Source: Jaltomata sinuosa | Taxonomy: Eukaryota; Streptophyta; Magnoliopsida; Solanales; Solanaceae | Length of the DNA: 64,000 nt | Direction: 5' to 3' | Assembly: GCA_003996215.1 (NCBI GenBank) | Contig: QJPP01003484.1 | Location: 1 to 64,000, forward strand | Shown here: positions 1-11,540 of the stretch, in pieces | How positions within the stretch are numbered: position 1 is the first letter of the stretch | Layout of the letters: every line of letters begins with the position of its first letter | The notes under the pieces: model-generated | Database searches by the model: none | The model's input: the letters and a program-made list of their open reading frames with translations, nothing else | Told to the model about the DNA's origin: nothing | Made by a program: the position numbers and the translations under genes

Positions 1-240
1 AACATAAGCTCAAAAACCAGAAAATTTTTCAAGGGGCCTCGTTTTTAGACAAGAACAACGCATGCTTGCTATAGACACTAAAAAAAATTTAAAACAACAA
101 CCTAAACATGCCGGTTCTACTAGATAGCACACCGTAGGGAAAAGAAATCGGCAACAAAAACCTTCGGTGGTGACTCACAGGTTTCCCAACACCCTCAACT
201 TAGACTCATGCATTGTCCCCAATGCATACATATGAAAACT

Positions 241-340
241 AAAAGCTGTGAGAATAAAGGAATACCTGTGAAGTCGATATGACTCAGAATAAAAGCTGTG
301 AGAATAAAGGAATACCTGTGAAGTCGATATGACTCAGATT
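241..340. repeat. 50-bp tandem duplication, two copies
   Basis: Positions 241-290 and 291-340 are near-identical 50-bp units at the end of the gag-protease frame of element A. The corresponding places in the array (near 34380 and 39795) have one copy. The duplication is therefore private to A; the second unit carries the stop codon of the reading frame. Confidence 0.9.
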
Positions 341-2862
341 CTGGAATGATGTTGGAGACCGCCTGGGTCTCCAAAACAAGAGAACTCAATGGAGTGTGGC
401 GTTCCAGCTTCCTCTTTGGGCTCCATCGCTAGTCGCGACAACTTCTTCGCTCTTTCTTTGCAGATTCTCTTGCGGTGTTTTCGTTTTCTCGATTTACTTT
501 CACCGCTTGCCTCTACATATCTACGCTCTCGCGCCATACTTTTTACAACAGCTAGAGTCTCGACCAAACACTTCTCCTCAAGGTGCACATCCGCAGGAGG
601 TTCCTCAATGGCATTCATGACCGTGACCACTCTCATGTCACTTGGTCGCTTCATCCGCTTGGTTACATCAAACTTGACCAATTCATTGTTCAATCGGAAG
701 GTCAGCTCGTTTTTCTCCATGTCAACCAACACTCTCGCCGTAGCTAACAATGGTCGCCCCAAGATGATAGGAACTTCAAAATCTACTTCGCAATCCAGGA
801 TCACAAAGTCAGCAGGGAAGATAAGCTTACCGATCTTCACTAGCACATCAGACAATACTCCCACAGGTCGTTTTATCGAACGATCAGCCATCATCACTCT
901 CATGGACGTTGGTTTAGGAGGTCCCAAACCCAATTTGTCATACACTGCTAGCGGCATCAAATTTATACTAGCCCCAAGATCACACATAGCTCTTCCGAAG
1001 TTGAGCTTCCCGATGGTACATGGAACAGTGAACGCACCTGGATCTCTTTTCTTTTCCACTAATGATCTAGAGGAAATAGCGCTGCAGTGATGGAGGTTGT
1101 CTTCCGGCTCAAAGCTTACCGTCCGCTTCTTTGTAATCAAGTCCTTCATGAACTTGGCATAACCGGGCATTTGTTCTAGAGCTTCCACCAAAGGTATGTT
1201 TATCGAAATTTCTTTCAACATGGTCACGAAGTTCAGGAACTTGCCATCGTCAGCTTTCTTTTTCAATCGCTGTGGGAACGGAGGTGGTGGTCGAGGCATC
1301 ATCGTTGGAAGCTTTTCAGCTTCCTTACATTTATTCGCAGGCTTTGGAATGTCCTCTTCCTCTACCGCCTGATCATCTTTTGCAGCCTCACCTTGTGCAT
1401 GAATTACCGGATGTGATTCCGGTAATATTTTTCCGCTTCTAGTGGTGATTGCCATGCAGCTTGCGTCATTTTTCGGATGGGTGGTGTCGCTCGGCAAAGT
1501 ACCCGGTTTCCTTGGGTTTAGAGATGCCGAGATGTGACCCACTTGCTGCTCTAGTTGCTTGATAGCGGTTGAGTGTGACTCCACTACCAGACTCAATGAT
1601 GATAACTCATTCCGCATTGCCTTTACCCCAGAGTCAGTCGATTCCACCTTAAGCAGCATCTTCGCCATCATATTCTCAAGTTTGGATGTCTCAGCCTCGC
1701 TGCCTGCTTTGTCCCGATTGCTAGGTGGTATATACAACCCACCTCTATCGGTGTTGTTCCTCCAGCTTCCTTGGTCGCGATTTTTGTAGCCACCATTCTC
1801 ATAGTGGTTTGGATAGTTCCGACCTTGGTTTCCTTGGCCATTGGCCTGGAAACCCCCCACATAATTCACGTCCTCAGTTTCTATACCTTGGGAACTGGCA
1901 ACCTGTACCTTCTCCATACTTCCTGACGTCAAGTGCTTTGTCAGGAGATCTAACTGTGTTTTCAGGTGCGCCATGTCTTGGTCGCGTTCCTCCTCTTTCC
2001 TACGCTGCTCAGCTGACATACCAACTGTGTAGGTGCTAGCTGCAACCTCTGAATCTCGTGTATGCCAGGCTCTGTTGGTCTTGGTGAGCCTGTCCAACGT
2101 AGTTGTGGCCTCAGCAAAAGAAAGTCCCATGAATGCACCACCTGCTGCGTTGTCTAACGTCGGCTTTGTAGCCGAATTTAATGCCCTATAGAATGTCTGC
2201 ATCAAGACGTTGTCGGCCAATTGATGGTTCGGGCACTGTGCCAGCTTCTTCTTAAATCGCAACTAAGTCTCGTGCAGTGCTTCGTGTGGTTGCTGCCTGA
2301 AGTTACTAATCTCATCCCTCAACTGTATCATCCGAGAGGGAGGAAAGAACCTTTCTAGGAAAGCTTCTCTCAACTCTCCCCACGTTGCGATAGAGTCGGG
2401 GGCCAATTCTGTCAACCACAATGCTGCCTCATCAGACAGAGACAACGGAAACAACCTGAGCCTGATCGCTGTCTGACTCACGCCTGGCAGCTCGAATGAT
2501 TTGCATATGCCCACGAAGTTCATCAAGTGCTGGTTTGCATCGTTGCCAGCAACACCGCGGAACACTCCTCTCAAGTTCAACAGCTGTATCATCGTGCTAG
2601 TGATGTTGAACTTGGCTCCGGGCGGTAGCGGTGGAACAATAATGGCGCCCGTCGCGCCAGCTCCATCTAAATCAAGCTCATCATCATTCCGTGCACCATC
2701 GTCCTGCAGACCACCAGCATTAAGGTTTTGTTGGGCCTGCAGTTCAGCAGCGAGCCTTGCTGCCTCTAGTTGTGCGGCCATGTTCTGCCTCAATGTTCTA
2801 GCAAGTTCGGGGTCGTAAGGTATAATTTGTTTCCCCGAACTTCGGGTATTATGCATGCACAA
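334..2862 (-). pseudogene. gag-protease of element A, broken by one in-frame amber codon
   Basis: About 840 codons on the minus strand. The N-terminal 199 codons (2263-2862) and the remaining 642 (334-2262) are in one frame, separated by TAG at 2263-2265; the array copies have a Trp codon (TGG) there, so this is a G-to-A change on the coding strand. Order: gag capsid-like region with the FFPPSRM and NFRQ motifs, a polar Gly/Asn/Arg-rich linker, then a retropepsin-like protease with active-site context CDLGAS (Asp-Leu-Gly, typical of Athila) and a downstream ILGRP motif. The frame ends soon after protease. At the Gln codon that is amber in both array copies, A still has CAG. Gag would form particles and the protease would process them; no polymerase follows. 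Confidence 0.85.
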
Positions 2863-2958
2863 CTTTGTACCCTGTCAAAACAAAAACAACAAACAAACGT
2901 AAAGCAGGAAATTATAACAAAAAGTCAAATAAACACCAAACTTAATCAAAAACCGTAT

Positions 2959-2976
2959 TCCCCGGCAACGGCGCCA
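2959..2976 (-). promoter_or_regulatory. Primer-binding site, tRNA-Asp type (element A)
   Basis: The plus strand reads TCCCCGGCAACGGCGCCA, which as I recall it is the 3' end of plant tRNA-Asp(GTC) including CCA, 18 of 18. It sits four bases inside the 5' LTR, where reverse transcription would start. tRNA-Asp priming is typical of Athila. Confidence 0.9.
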
Positions 2977-3901
2977 TTTTTGATAACGCTCAAACTACAC
3001 CTCAATTTAAGAAGCGCAAGCGATCGTTGTCAAATATATAACCCAACAAGGTTGGGGTCGAATCCCACAGAGAATATGGTGATGATTAAGACTTTAGTGA
3101 ATTAGTTGACTATTCGTCAATCGTTTCCAGTAAATAAAGGGGGGGTTTGTGTAACAAATCGTAAACAAAATAAACAATTAACTTATGGAAAAATCAGTAG
3201 GAGAGAATGAACTAGGGGTGTGTTCACCATGGCGTTGTAACAATGTCGATTTTAGGCTTAATTGGGTTCTTCCTATATGCTTGTCACGATGTGATTGCGT
3301 CAATTGTATCGTCTAAACGTCTCTCGACCAAATAAACAAATTTCCTTTTCTATTCTTTCGACCTCGAAAAGATGTGCTTTTTAGCTTAGCAATCCTAACA
3401 TCAAGTAGAGTAATCCAGTTACGGCATTATTCTTTAAGACGAGAGTTTGTAGTCTCGAATCCTTGTTGTTAATCAAGTTTTCCCGGTTTAAATCTCTTTA
3501 CTCAAGCAAACTAAACCTAGGCATGTTCTAATGTTTGCAACCACTAGAAAACGTGACATAAAGTATGATTAACAACGTGACAATACATATATCGAACCCA
3601 ACGCTACCCGGAATCTATATTGCTACGTTTGCCGCCATGGCTCCCACAACCCTAGTTGCGGGAGTTTTAGTTACTCATGCTATAAAGAAAAGAGAAGAGA
3701 ATTGAATTCATAATAAGGAGAAGAAGTTCTTACAATATAATGAAAACCACTCTTCAATCTCCAAGAACAAGAGAAACCAAGAACTCAAGAACGAATCAAG
3801 AACACAATTGTTAATTCAAGAAACGTGTTCTTGCTCTCGAAAACTAACTAAAAACGTGTTTGAAATAATGGGAGAGTAATCATTAACATAACCCTAACAT
3901 A

Positions 3902-3913
3902 GGGTATTTATAG
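3902..3913 (-). promoter_or_regulatory. TATA box of the element A LTR
   Basis: The minus strand reads CCTATAAATACC, a canonical plant TATA box, about 400 bp from the LTR 5' end. The equivalent site is intact in the left and middle array LTRs and has one G-to-A change in the right one. Transcription would run leftward into gag. Confidence 0.7.
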
Positions 3914-3960
3914 GAGTAGTAGAAACCAATTCCAAAACGGGCTAGGAATCCCCAAAAACG

Positions 3961-4150
3961 CGGGTCGCCGCCTGAGTCACTGCCTAAGCGTGACGGTCAG
4001 GCTGACGGACCGTCAAGGCAGTGACGGACCATCGCCTGGACCGTCACTGCTAGGCAGTGGTTCAACCTGGAGGTCTGCCTTAGTGTGACGGTCCCAGTGA
4101 CGGACCGTCACATGTGTGACGGCCCGTCACTCAGGCCGTCACTCTTAGGC
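3961..4150. promoter_or_regulatory. Cluster of TGACGG-CCGTCA palindromes in the LTR
   Basis: Within about 190 bp the word TGACGG or its complement CCGTCA recurs many times, often as complete palindromes such as TGACGGACCGTCA, along with a repeated GCCTAAG/CTTAGGCAG word. It lies about 50-240 bp upstream of the TATA box in element sense. TGACG is the core of plant TGA-class bZIP (as-1) sites, so an enhancer role is possible. The same cluster is in the other three LTRs of the family (about 32641-32820, 38046-38240, 43478-43650). Confidence 0.6.
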
Positions 4151-4308
4151 AGAACTTCGTTTTTCTCGTATTTTCTTCCGTTTTCGTGTTTGCTTCCATT
4201 TCCTACAAATACAACATAAAAACATCAAAAACAACAATGGTTGCTTGAAAACGTACGATTGTTCTTAGTAAAAAGGAGTCGAAAGTGACGTAAATTAGCG
4301 TCACATCA

Positions 4309-5131
4309 ATAATTACATCATATACGTATACTTCAATCTCCTTGTGAATCATGTCATGGAATGTAGTAATCATGGCTCGCATGTATGTGGCACTTACATT
4401 TTTTAGACCAAACAACATCACCCGATAATTTTAAACACCTCAAGGTGTAATGAATGATATTTTTTCTACGTCTTCTTCATCTATTAAGATCTGATAGTAT
4501 CCCACAAAACAATCCATGAATAATTGTATCTCGTGCTTTGCACAATTTTCAATAAGGATATGGATATTAGGTAATGAAAAGTTATCTTTGGGGCTAGCCT
4601 TGTTCAGGTATCGATAATTAACACAAATCCTGATTTTTCTGTCCTTCTATGGCACTGGGATAATGTTGGCTTATCATGTTGGATACTTTGTGACCTCTAC
4701 CACTCCTGACTGAATCTGTTTGGTAACTTCCTCTTTAATTCTCAGACTTAGGTATGGTTTGAACTTTTGAGTTTTTTGCTTAACTGGGTCAAACCCTTTA
4801 TTGATAGGCAACTTGTGAGAGACTATGTTTGTGCTTAACCCAGGGATGTAATTGTAGGCCCAAAAAAATATGATGATGTGCCCATAAAGTAATCTAATGA
4901 GGTGAACACTGATCCTTTTTTCTTTAATATCTTCATCGTCTCCTAGAATGACCGTCTCAAATTTCTCTAGGTTGGGCTTCTCCTGGTTTTCAAAATCATT
5001 CAATTCTTCTGTTAACTATTCTGGTATCATAGTTTCTTCATCATATTCTTCAAATTTGTCGTCATCTACCTTGATTTGGTTATTAAGCTCTTAACATGAC
5101 ATGATATTGGTTGGTTGTTAAATTATTATTA
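4309..5131 (-). pseudogene. Reverse transcriptase fragment of the minus-strand Ogre-like element
   Basis: Conceptual minus-strand reading shows, in order, a pre-RT segment (CQELN-type start with a stop, EKPNLEKFE, ILGDDEDIKE), then STNIVSHKLP, PVKQKTQKFKP, EEVTKQIQSG, then RT core blocks: RICVNYRYLNKASPKDNF, GYYQILIDEEDVEK, LFGLKNVSATYMRAM and HDMIHKEIEVYV. The catalytic YVDD box reads YVYD, so one catalytic aspartate is lost, and there are several in-frame stops (for example two between 4430 and 4480). The open part covers 4674-5003. It ends at the element A junction. Lineage is Tat/Ogre by motif style. Not functional. Confidence 0.85.
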
Positions 5132-5380
5132 CTGAAACCAAAACAAAATGATTTAGATAATAACAAGTAAATAAAATAAACAACAAAGGTTTTCATTATA
5201 AGGGAGGCTTTTCATTGAAATTCAGAAATATTTACAAACAATGGCTACAAAACACATGAATGCAGGTCCATGCCTTTTGGAAAGCGGTAAAATAGTATGA
5301 GAAAATTAAAAAATAAAGGGTGGGTCACGGGCCTCATCAGGCCTATCACCAATTTTCATAAAAATAAAGTCTTTGTCTAC
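5132..5380 (-). other. Candidate Ogre-type intron between protease and RT
   Basis: On the minus strand, coding sequence with a GECDAIIEEVPEAAMIRD segment ends at TCTGA, followed by GTAGAC (donor). After 249 non-coding, AT-rich bases a TTTTGGTTTCAG acceptor precedes TAATAATAATTT and the pre-RT coding segment. The plus-strand Ogre-like element has the two flanks joined directly at 17184/17185. An intron at this place is known for Ogre elements; the exact sites here are my inference. Confidence 0.6.
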
Positions 5381-6382
5381 TCAGACAAATGGAGAGTCAT
5401 AAAAGAAGTAGCAGACCAGTTCTGCAACTTTTCGCCAGGCCTGGAATCCCTGATCATGGCTGCTTCAGGGACTTCTTCTATTATGGCATCACATTCTCCG
5501 AACAGATCTCCTATTACATCCTCTATGCCATCACTTGGAGGACAACTTCGTACCAAAAAATTACTAGTACAAATGAGGAAGTGGCTTTAGCAATCCTGAC
5601 TGCTTCTTTTCTTCAGCTTCCGCCTTGCCTCCTCGGAACACATATCCTAGTCCATTCTTGGAAAGCTATCTTGGGATTCTTATCTGCTCGATCATATCAT
5701 CAGAATTGTTTCCTAATTCGAGCCCTGGTTCGAATCCACTCCTTGACATTATTTTTACGAGCATCTTGTAAATGGGTGGCATTGTACCTTGAGCAGCTAG
5801 ATCCTTTTCTGTGGCATTCACAATCTCTATGGTATAAAAGTTACTCCCTCTCGGAACTTCTTCAATTACGGGGATACAACTGTTGGGATGGCTCAAGTGA
5901 CTTCCCTCACCATGAATGACCACCTCATGATCTTCCCATACAAACTTTACAATTTGATGCAAGGTCGATGGCACAGCTCCAGCTTTGTGGATCCACGGTC
6001 TCTCTAACAACATATTATCACTAGTAGCAATGTCCATGACCTAAAATTCTACACGAAACTCAGTGGGTCCCATTAGAATGTAAAAACTGACCTCTCCTAT
6101 AGTTTCCCTTTGATCGCCATCAAAGTCTCTTACATTTACTCTGCTTTGATGGACTTTACCCAGATCATAGTCCAGCTGGATAAGTGTAAACAATGGGAAA
6201 ATATTCAGACCTGAACCATCGCCAATCAGTACTCTGTTTACAATCTTCTCCTGGCATTTGACCATGACATGCAAGTCCTTATTGTGCATTAACCCTTCAA
6301 AGGGTAATTCTTTATCACTGAAACAGATTTGGTGGCCTTCCAAGACTCGGCTCACTATAGCGATCAAATTTTCTGCCCTCAT
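5381..6382 (-). pseudogene. Protease region of the minus-strand Ogre-like element
   Basis: Two stretches, 6041-6382 and 5666-6037, carry the Tat-type aspartic protease: NKDLHVMVKC, then VLIGDGSGLN, FDGDQRETIG and MGPTEFRV, followed by MDIATSDNMLLERPWIHKAGA and STLHQIVKFV. The family has Asp-Asp-Gly-Ser or Asp-Asn-Gly-Ser at the active site; here it reads Gly-Asp-Gly-Ser, so the catalytic Asp seems lost. The tail (to about 5381) reads GECDAIIEEVPEAAMIRD and leads to the candidate intron donor. A stop separates the two stretches. The protease would have released gag and pol from the polyprotein. Confidence 0.8.
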
Positions 6383-8733
6383 GTCCGTAGGTACATGGGC
6401 TTCATTATGGAATTTGACTAGGGCCTTCTTGTGGTATTACGAACTCATAAGCAATGCCAAAATAGAGATTTGGACAGGGGTCTTCTCTAAATGTTTTACT
6501 ATAGAATACTCACTTAGTTGCATTTGTCTCCAAAATTCTTCCTCCTTTCCTTTAGTAATTGGCCTTTTTGTGGACAATTCTTGTGAGTATCGTTAACTAG
6601 ATTGTCGGGGATATAACATCTTCCCGACCTCGTCATACCATGGGTTGTATCCTCTACTATAAATTCCTCTTTCACGGTTACCAGAGAAAAGTCTTGTTGA
6701 GGGGTTGTTAACACAATGAATTGTAGCTTTTCAGTGATACCCAGGGCTACCACTGCCTTTTCCAGCTCTTAAGACTTCTTGGGGTTGGCCGACACTATAG
6801 ATTTTCTCACAATCCATTATTTTTTTATTTCTATCATATTGATCGAAGTGCCCTCATGATTTAGCAGTGGGTTACTTGTAACATTTGTTTGTGCCATTTT
6901 CAATGTGATAACCCTTTGATCAATCAAATCCTGAATTTTGTGCCTCAAGTTAATGCAATATTTTGTATCATGTTCAGCTCCTCCAGAATGACAAGCAAAA
7001 TGTTGATCATCTTTGAAGAAACGAGAATTTGTGTTTACAGGTTTTAGCTGCATAGGCTGGATAAATCCGGCAACCTTCAATCCTTTGTATAACTGGGTTC
7101 TGGTTTTAGCTAGTTGGGTAGAAGTTCAAGGAACTTTCTTTTCTAGGTTCAAATGAGGAACATTGTTATTTTGATTGGCAGGGGGGGTACTTGATGATAA
7201 TTCTGGTTTCCGGGAGCTTTTTGATACACTTGGAAGTTTGGGGGAGGAGCTTGGTAAGTGAGTTGTATATTTGGTAGTGGAGCTTGGTAAATAGGTTGAG
7301 TATAGAAAATGGATTGAGGATTTTATGGAGCTGAGAGAGGGGTCAATGGTACAAGTGTTTTCTGGTTATTGGCTCTGAAAGGCTTTTTGGATCTTATGCT
7401 TGGACTAGAGGATACTGAAGACACATCCTATTTTTTTTCTAGGGAACCCTGCTGATCCTGATGGTGCTGACACTTTGGAATCTTACCACTCTATAGGCCT
7501 TCCTCGATAATAATTCCAATTTGAACTAAATCGACGTACTTGGCCTTAACCGCTGATATCATCTTATCATAGAATTCAGATTCTTGAGAGTGTATAAACA
7601 CTGTGCTAATTTCTTCTTCGGTCATGGGAGGATGAACTCTCGCTGCCTCTTTCTTCCATCTATAAGCATAGTATCAAAAGTTCTCATTTGACTTCTATTT
7701 GATTCAATTTAGAGAGTATCGATCCAGAACAACCTCCACGTTGTACGCAAACCTCTGAGCAAAATCCATAGCTAGGTTACTCTATCTAGACCATTTCCTT
7801 AACGCTTGAGTGGTGAACCACTCTAAAGCTTCCCCACTCAAACTCTTGGCTAAAAAGCCTTATCAACAAAGCCTCGTTCTTTCTCGCACCCACCATTTGG
7901 TTGCATTAGCTTTGCAAATGAGAATCAAGATTTCTCGTACCATTGAATGTCTCAAATTTGGGAATTTTAAATCCCTCCGGCAGATCCAACTCTGGGTGAA
8001 TGCAGAGGTTATCATAATTGTATCGTCTTTTATCAGATCAGCCATGGGATTCCCTGATCCTGGCGATTTCCTCTTTCATCAGTGTTAAGTCATGATCACA
8101 CTTCTGTTCTACTGCCTTCAACTCATTCTCCTTCTCCTCATAATGATCAAGCTCGGGATTCTCTGGGAGTGCGGTATAAGGTTCCACTATGGCATGAAAA
8201 GCAGGAGGTGGCATATTCTGGATAGGGGAATGCTGGATATGTGGGATGGTATTTGGGTATGTAGAGGTATAGTTCTGTGGATTGATGATATTGGGGTGGT
8301 TACTCTCAGAATTATAGGTATTTGGTGGTGTATTTTTGTAATTCAGAGGGAGTTTTTGTGGATTGTATGCATTTGGATTGTTGTTTTGGTTAGTGTGCTG
8401 GATAGAAGGAGTGTCGATTTGGTACGACGACCTGATATGGGGAGGATTATTGGACCTAGGTTCATTGAGAGGTCTAGGTGCGGAGGCGAAAGGGATATCT
8501 CTTGGATGGTTTTCAGTTAACTGGGAATTGAGTGGAGGGATTTTGAGAGGGGGTTGAGAGTTAACGAGAGTTGGGGTATTAGCGGCGAATAGCCAAGCTT
8601 GCCATGTCCTTGGCTTTTTCCACCTCTTCTTGTATCTTCTCTAGCTTCTTTTCAAGCTCTGAAATCATTTAACTTTGTTCAGCAATAACATTTTCTCTTA
8701 CGGCCAAAGAATTCTCTTCCTCACTATCAGACA
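6383..8733 (-). pseudogene. gag of the minus-strand Ogre-like element
   Basis: Starts at the ATG complemented at 8731-8733, giving MSDSEEENSLAVRENV, an acidic then coiled-coil N-terminus (ISELEKKLEKIQEEVEKA) with an early in-frame TAA. The capsid region around 7810-8045 encodes a FKIPKF-type entry motif and a segment near NATKWWVRERT in broken frames. The C-terminus (6817-7080) has a zinc-knuckle-like CHSGGAEHDTKYC motif followed by LRHKIQDLIDQRVI and NHEGTSINMIE, typical of the Tat gag-protease junction. Multiple frameshifts and stops. It would have formed the particle shell. Confidence 0.75.
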
Positions 8734-9379
8734 TTTTTCCCTCAGAAAAGTGACGGTTAGAGGAGGAATCTATGTGTGCCTTTGAGCAGGTGAAGTAAGG
8801 GTATTCGGCTAGTTTTATCAGCACAAATCAATTTCTATTACCTATTGAAATAAAAACAACTCAAAGGCAAATAAGTCAGATTCCATTAGTGGCAAACAAC
8901 ACAAGATATCTGACTTAAAATATAAGAATTGCTTTAAACACATAAAGTTGCTTTTCATCAAGACAAATTGATCCACAAGTATTTATTGAATTGAGGGTTC
9001 AATGGACAGAAATTTCCCCATTTATTTCGGATAAGTAAATTTTATCAAGAAAGTTGACTTGTTAAGTCTTCATCTTCTGATACTTTTTCTGTTGCGCTTC
9101 TGAATCCTTTTGGCATTTTCCTCAAAGTGGGGGAATGGAAATATCTTAAAATAGAGGTCGGGCCTTGAAAGGCTGCCTACATATCTCACGAAGGAGAATT
9201 TCGGCCATACGCAGTTCGAGTAGGTAATAAGCAAGTTCATATTCATTTCATTTCATTCATCCACTATCTTTGATTAATGGAGGAAAGTAAAAATGACATA
9301 AAGGAAAAAACTAAAATAAACTCTGCTACTGATAAAGCTTCATTTGGATAGTGGCGAGTCTTCTGGATTCTTTTCTTTT
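8734..9379 (-). other. Spacer between ORF1-like region and gag, no gene seen
   Basis: AT-rich, with many stops in both orientations. It likely corresponds to the untranslated stretch that precedes gag in ORF1-bearing Tat elements. A 62-codon open stretch (9264-9452, minus) is in a different frame from the Cys/His segment next to it and is not treated as a gene. Confidence 0.5.
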
Positions 9380-10333
9380 TCTCTTCTTCAAGGATAGTAT
9401 GGTGGAAACTCAATCTGGATCCTTCCTGCGTCGATGGGATCTTCAATGTCAATCCTGAAAGTGCGACAATTTTCTATGTCATGCCCTCCTGCTTCAGCAT
9501 GGTAAAGGCATATTTCTTTGCAATTGTGCAAGGCTTGGGACATTTTCCCCAACTTTTTTCCAATTGGCTCAATAATACCAGTGTGGACTAGCTTGAAGTA
9601 GATGTCGAGGTATGAGTCATAAAAGAATGTGAAATCATATTAGCTAATTAGGGTGTCCTGGGTTATGGGCATTCCCGGCCCTACTCTATCACATATCAGC
9701 AAAGTATGCGGGCCCCATTATTGATCATTTTTTGAATCCTAACCCTTAGCATAGTGCATTCATTGGTAGTATGCCCCTTTTGGTATGGATGGTAAGAACA
9801 TATTTTATGTGTGTCTCTGGTTTATACCAAAAACTCGGGGTTTGGTCAGGCTGTAGGATTCCCATAGTCTTCAAAGCTAGGAATATGACTGAGCTCATGA
9901 CAATTCTATCCCTTTGGTAACTCTCTCGAGCGTGAGCCCTGAGAATAATCTTTCCTTTCCCTGGTTTGAACCTAGTTGGCAAAACGGGATCATCCCTAAT
10001 GCTGGCCCAGTCATCTGTGACTTGATGAAAAGGCTGGATTTGTTCATCGTTCTCTCCCACAGACTCTTCATCATTTTTTATGACTGAGGCTAACCTCTTG
10101 AGCATTTTCCCGTACTTCCTATCTTTTTGGTTGATGATTTCTTTTGTATGAGTTATCCTTGTGTCAACATTGGCTATTTTCTCCTCCATGAGAGCTATCT
10201 CTTCATCAACTTTTGCAGATCTAGTTTCCAACTTCTTCCTCACTTTTTTGGCTTCCTTAATTTGTTCCTTCATTTCATTGATTTCCCGGTCAATATCTTC
10301 CATTCTCTTGCGCATTGCTTCCTCGATGTCCAT
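9380..10333 (-). pseudogene. ORF1-like coiled-coil protein with two Cys-His motifs (Ogre ORF1?)
   Basis: Begins at the ATG complemented at 10331-10333. The first roughly 100 residues are a Lys/Glu-rich coiled coil (MDIEEAMRKRMEDIDREI, later KKVRKKLETRSAKVDEEI). Then comes a segment reading RAHARESYQRDRIVMSS and MGILQPDQTP. After a frameshift near 9810, another frame reads CSYHPYQKGHTTNEC followed by LRVRIQKMINNGARIL. A further frame near 9440-9520 reads CLYHAEAGGHDIENC then FRIDIEDPIDAGRIQIEF. Ogre elements are known for an extra ORF upstream of gag with no established function; position fits. The two C-x2-H-x4-GH-x4-C motifs resemble the knuckle in gag itself. Confidence 0.55.
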
Positions 10334-11540
10334 ATAAAGTCAACCTTAATGAGAAATAAAATCTTTTAGAAGGTTTATAAGAATCTTGAGTTTTTCTGAG
10401 GAACTTGGAGAACTCGAGGAGTAATTTTTGACTTTGCTCTCGTGGGTTTATATTTCTGCCTACGATCTTCTAAAAATCTTTTAAAAATGAAAGTTGATCA
10501 ATTTATCTTTGATTAGAGCAACACACGTAGCATATAAAGGAATCATATCACATAAGAATATAATATCGCGTGTATCCTAACTTGGTGACCTTTGTTGTGC
10601 CAAACGTAGGCCTAGCATTTTGAAAGACGTATGTGTCATATAAAATCATTTCATTGCCCAAAAAAACAAATATATATATAATCAACAACTTTTTGATAAA
10701 GGTATACAAGGTAAGCCAAAAAGGGGATACATTTTGGGAAGGAAAAGGGAAAATAGTGCATAAAATAAGCGCGTGCAAGGGCAAAATAGAGTAAACCAAC
10801 GCAGGGGTATTTTAGGAAAATCAATACATAAAGATAAACTTGTGTAGGGGTGACACTATGATGCTTCTGATGATGATCCTTCATTCATTCAGCCCTTCTT
10901 GGACTCATTTGCAATCTCTTGAGGTTTGTACGAACATTTCGATTTTGAGAAGACCAGACATCCTATAAAATAGTTACCCAGTTAGGTATCCCATTTTAGG
11001 GACAACAGTCTAACCTTTCCGACACATACGTCTTTCAAGAATAGAGCACATAGAGGTATGATCGTTTTTTTAGCCAGGGGACATTTTCGACTGAAGGTGG
11101 TCTCGCTAATGGGCCTGATACCTCTGGGATATCGTGTTAACTTAAGTCAATGCCTATTTTAATGATTTGGCTTTGCTCTACGCTAGTTTAACTAGTGTGG
11201 ATTTTGAAAAGTGTTTGGGAACCCGAGTGGACAACTGCGAGCTGAAACAATGAACAACTACCGGCCAATGTGGAACCAACTAATTGCTCATTGTTTTGAG
11301 AATTTTGATTTTTTAAGTGGAGAAGCGATCGCGAATGCACGCGTAATTACTTTTTTCCTAATGCATTCTAATTGTGTCATTTGGCGGAACCTGTATGCCA
11401 TAAATGCAATAATTCATATTTTACGAAAATTAAACACATAAGCAAATAAGTACAAAAAATTAAAATTATTACATTCCCGAATAGTTAGTTCAAATAGAGC
11501 AAATAAGTTAGAAAAATATTTTGCTTAGAACTTAGTTAAA
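10334..11540 (-). other. Leader of the minus-strand Ogre-like element, no gene seen
   Basis: Non-coding stretch between primer-binding site and ORF1-like start. It contains AT-rich sequence and only short open frames (the longest about 80 codons, without recognisable motifs). Confidence 0.5.

Larger units (their letters stand above)
1..4308 (-). mobile_element. Athila-like gag-protease-only LTR retrotransposon 'A' (5' part; continues left of the window)
   Basis: Read on the minus strand: 5' LTR (2981-4308), tRNA-Asp primer-binding site, gag-protease reading frame, then part of an untranslated 3' region running off the window start. It is homologous throughout to the two bodies in the 31659-43804 array. 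Those bodies end in an LTR about 1.45 kb after protease with no RT, RNase H or integrase, so A is inferred to be the same non-autonomous type, resembling the TR-GAG class described in plants. It lies inside the RT of the minus-strand Ogre-like element; the bases after the LTR (4309-4313, ATAAT) are the expected right-hand target duplication, whose partner is outside the window. Confidence 0.85.
2981..4308 (-). repeat. 5' LTR of element A (1328 bp)
   Basis: Bounded by TGATAACGC (plus strand) and GCGTCACATCA, so the element-sense LTR starts TGATG and ends TATCA. It is homologous to the three LTRs at 31659, 37070 and 42494 over its whole length. It contains a cluster of TGACGG/CCGTCA palindromes (about 3961-4150) upstream of a TATA box. 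Confidence 0.92.

Noticed and set aside
389..1090. 233-codon plus-strand open frame (and its equivalents at 34479-35180 and 39894-40595)
   Set aside because: It is antisense to the protease part of gag-pro; it is preserved only because the sense frame is, and has no domain of its own.
2959..2976. tRNA-Asp gene
   Set aside because: Only the 3' 18 bases match, at the fixed distance from an LTR, so it is a primer-binding site; the same holds at 37047 and 42471.
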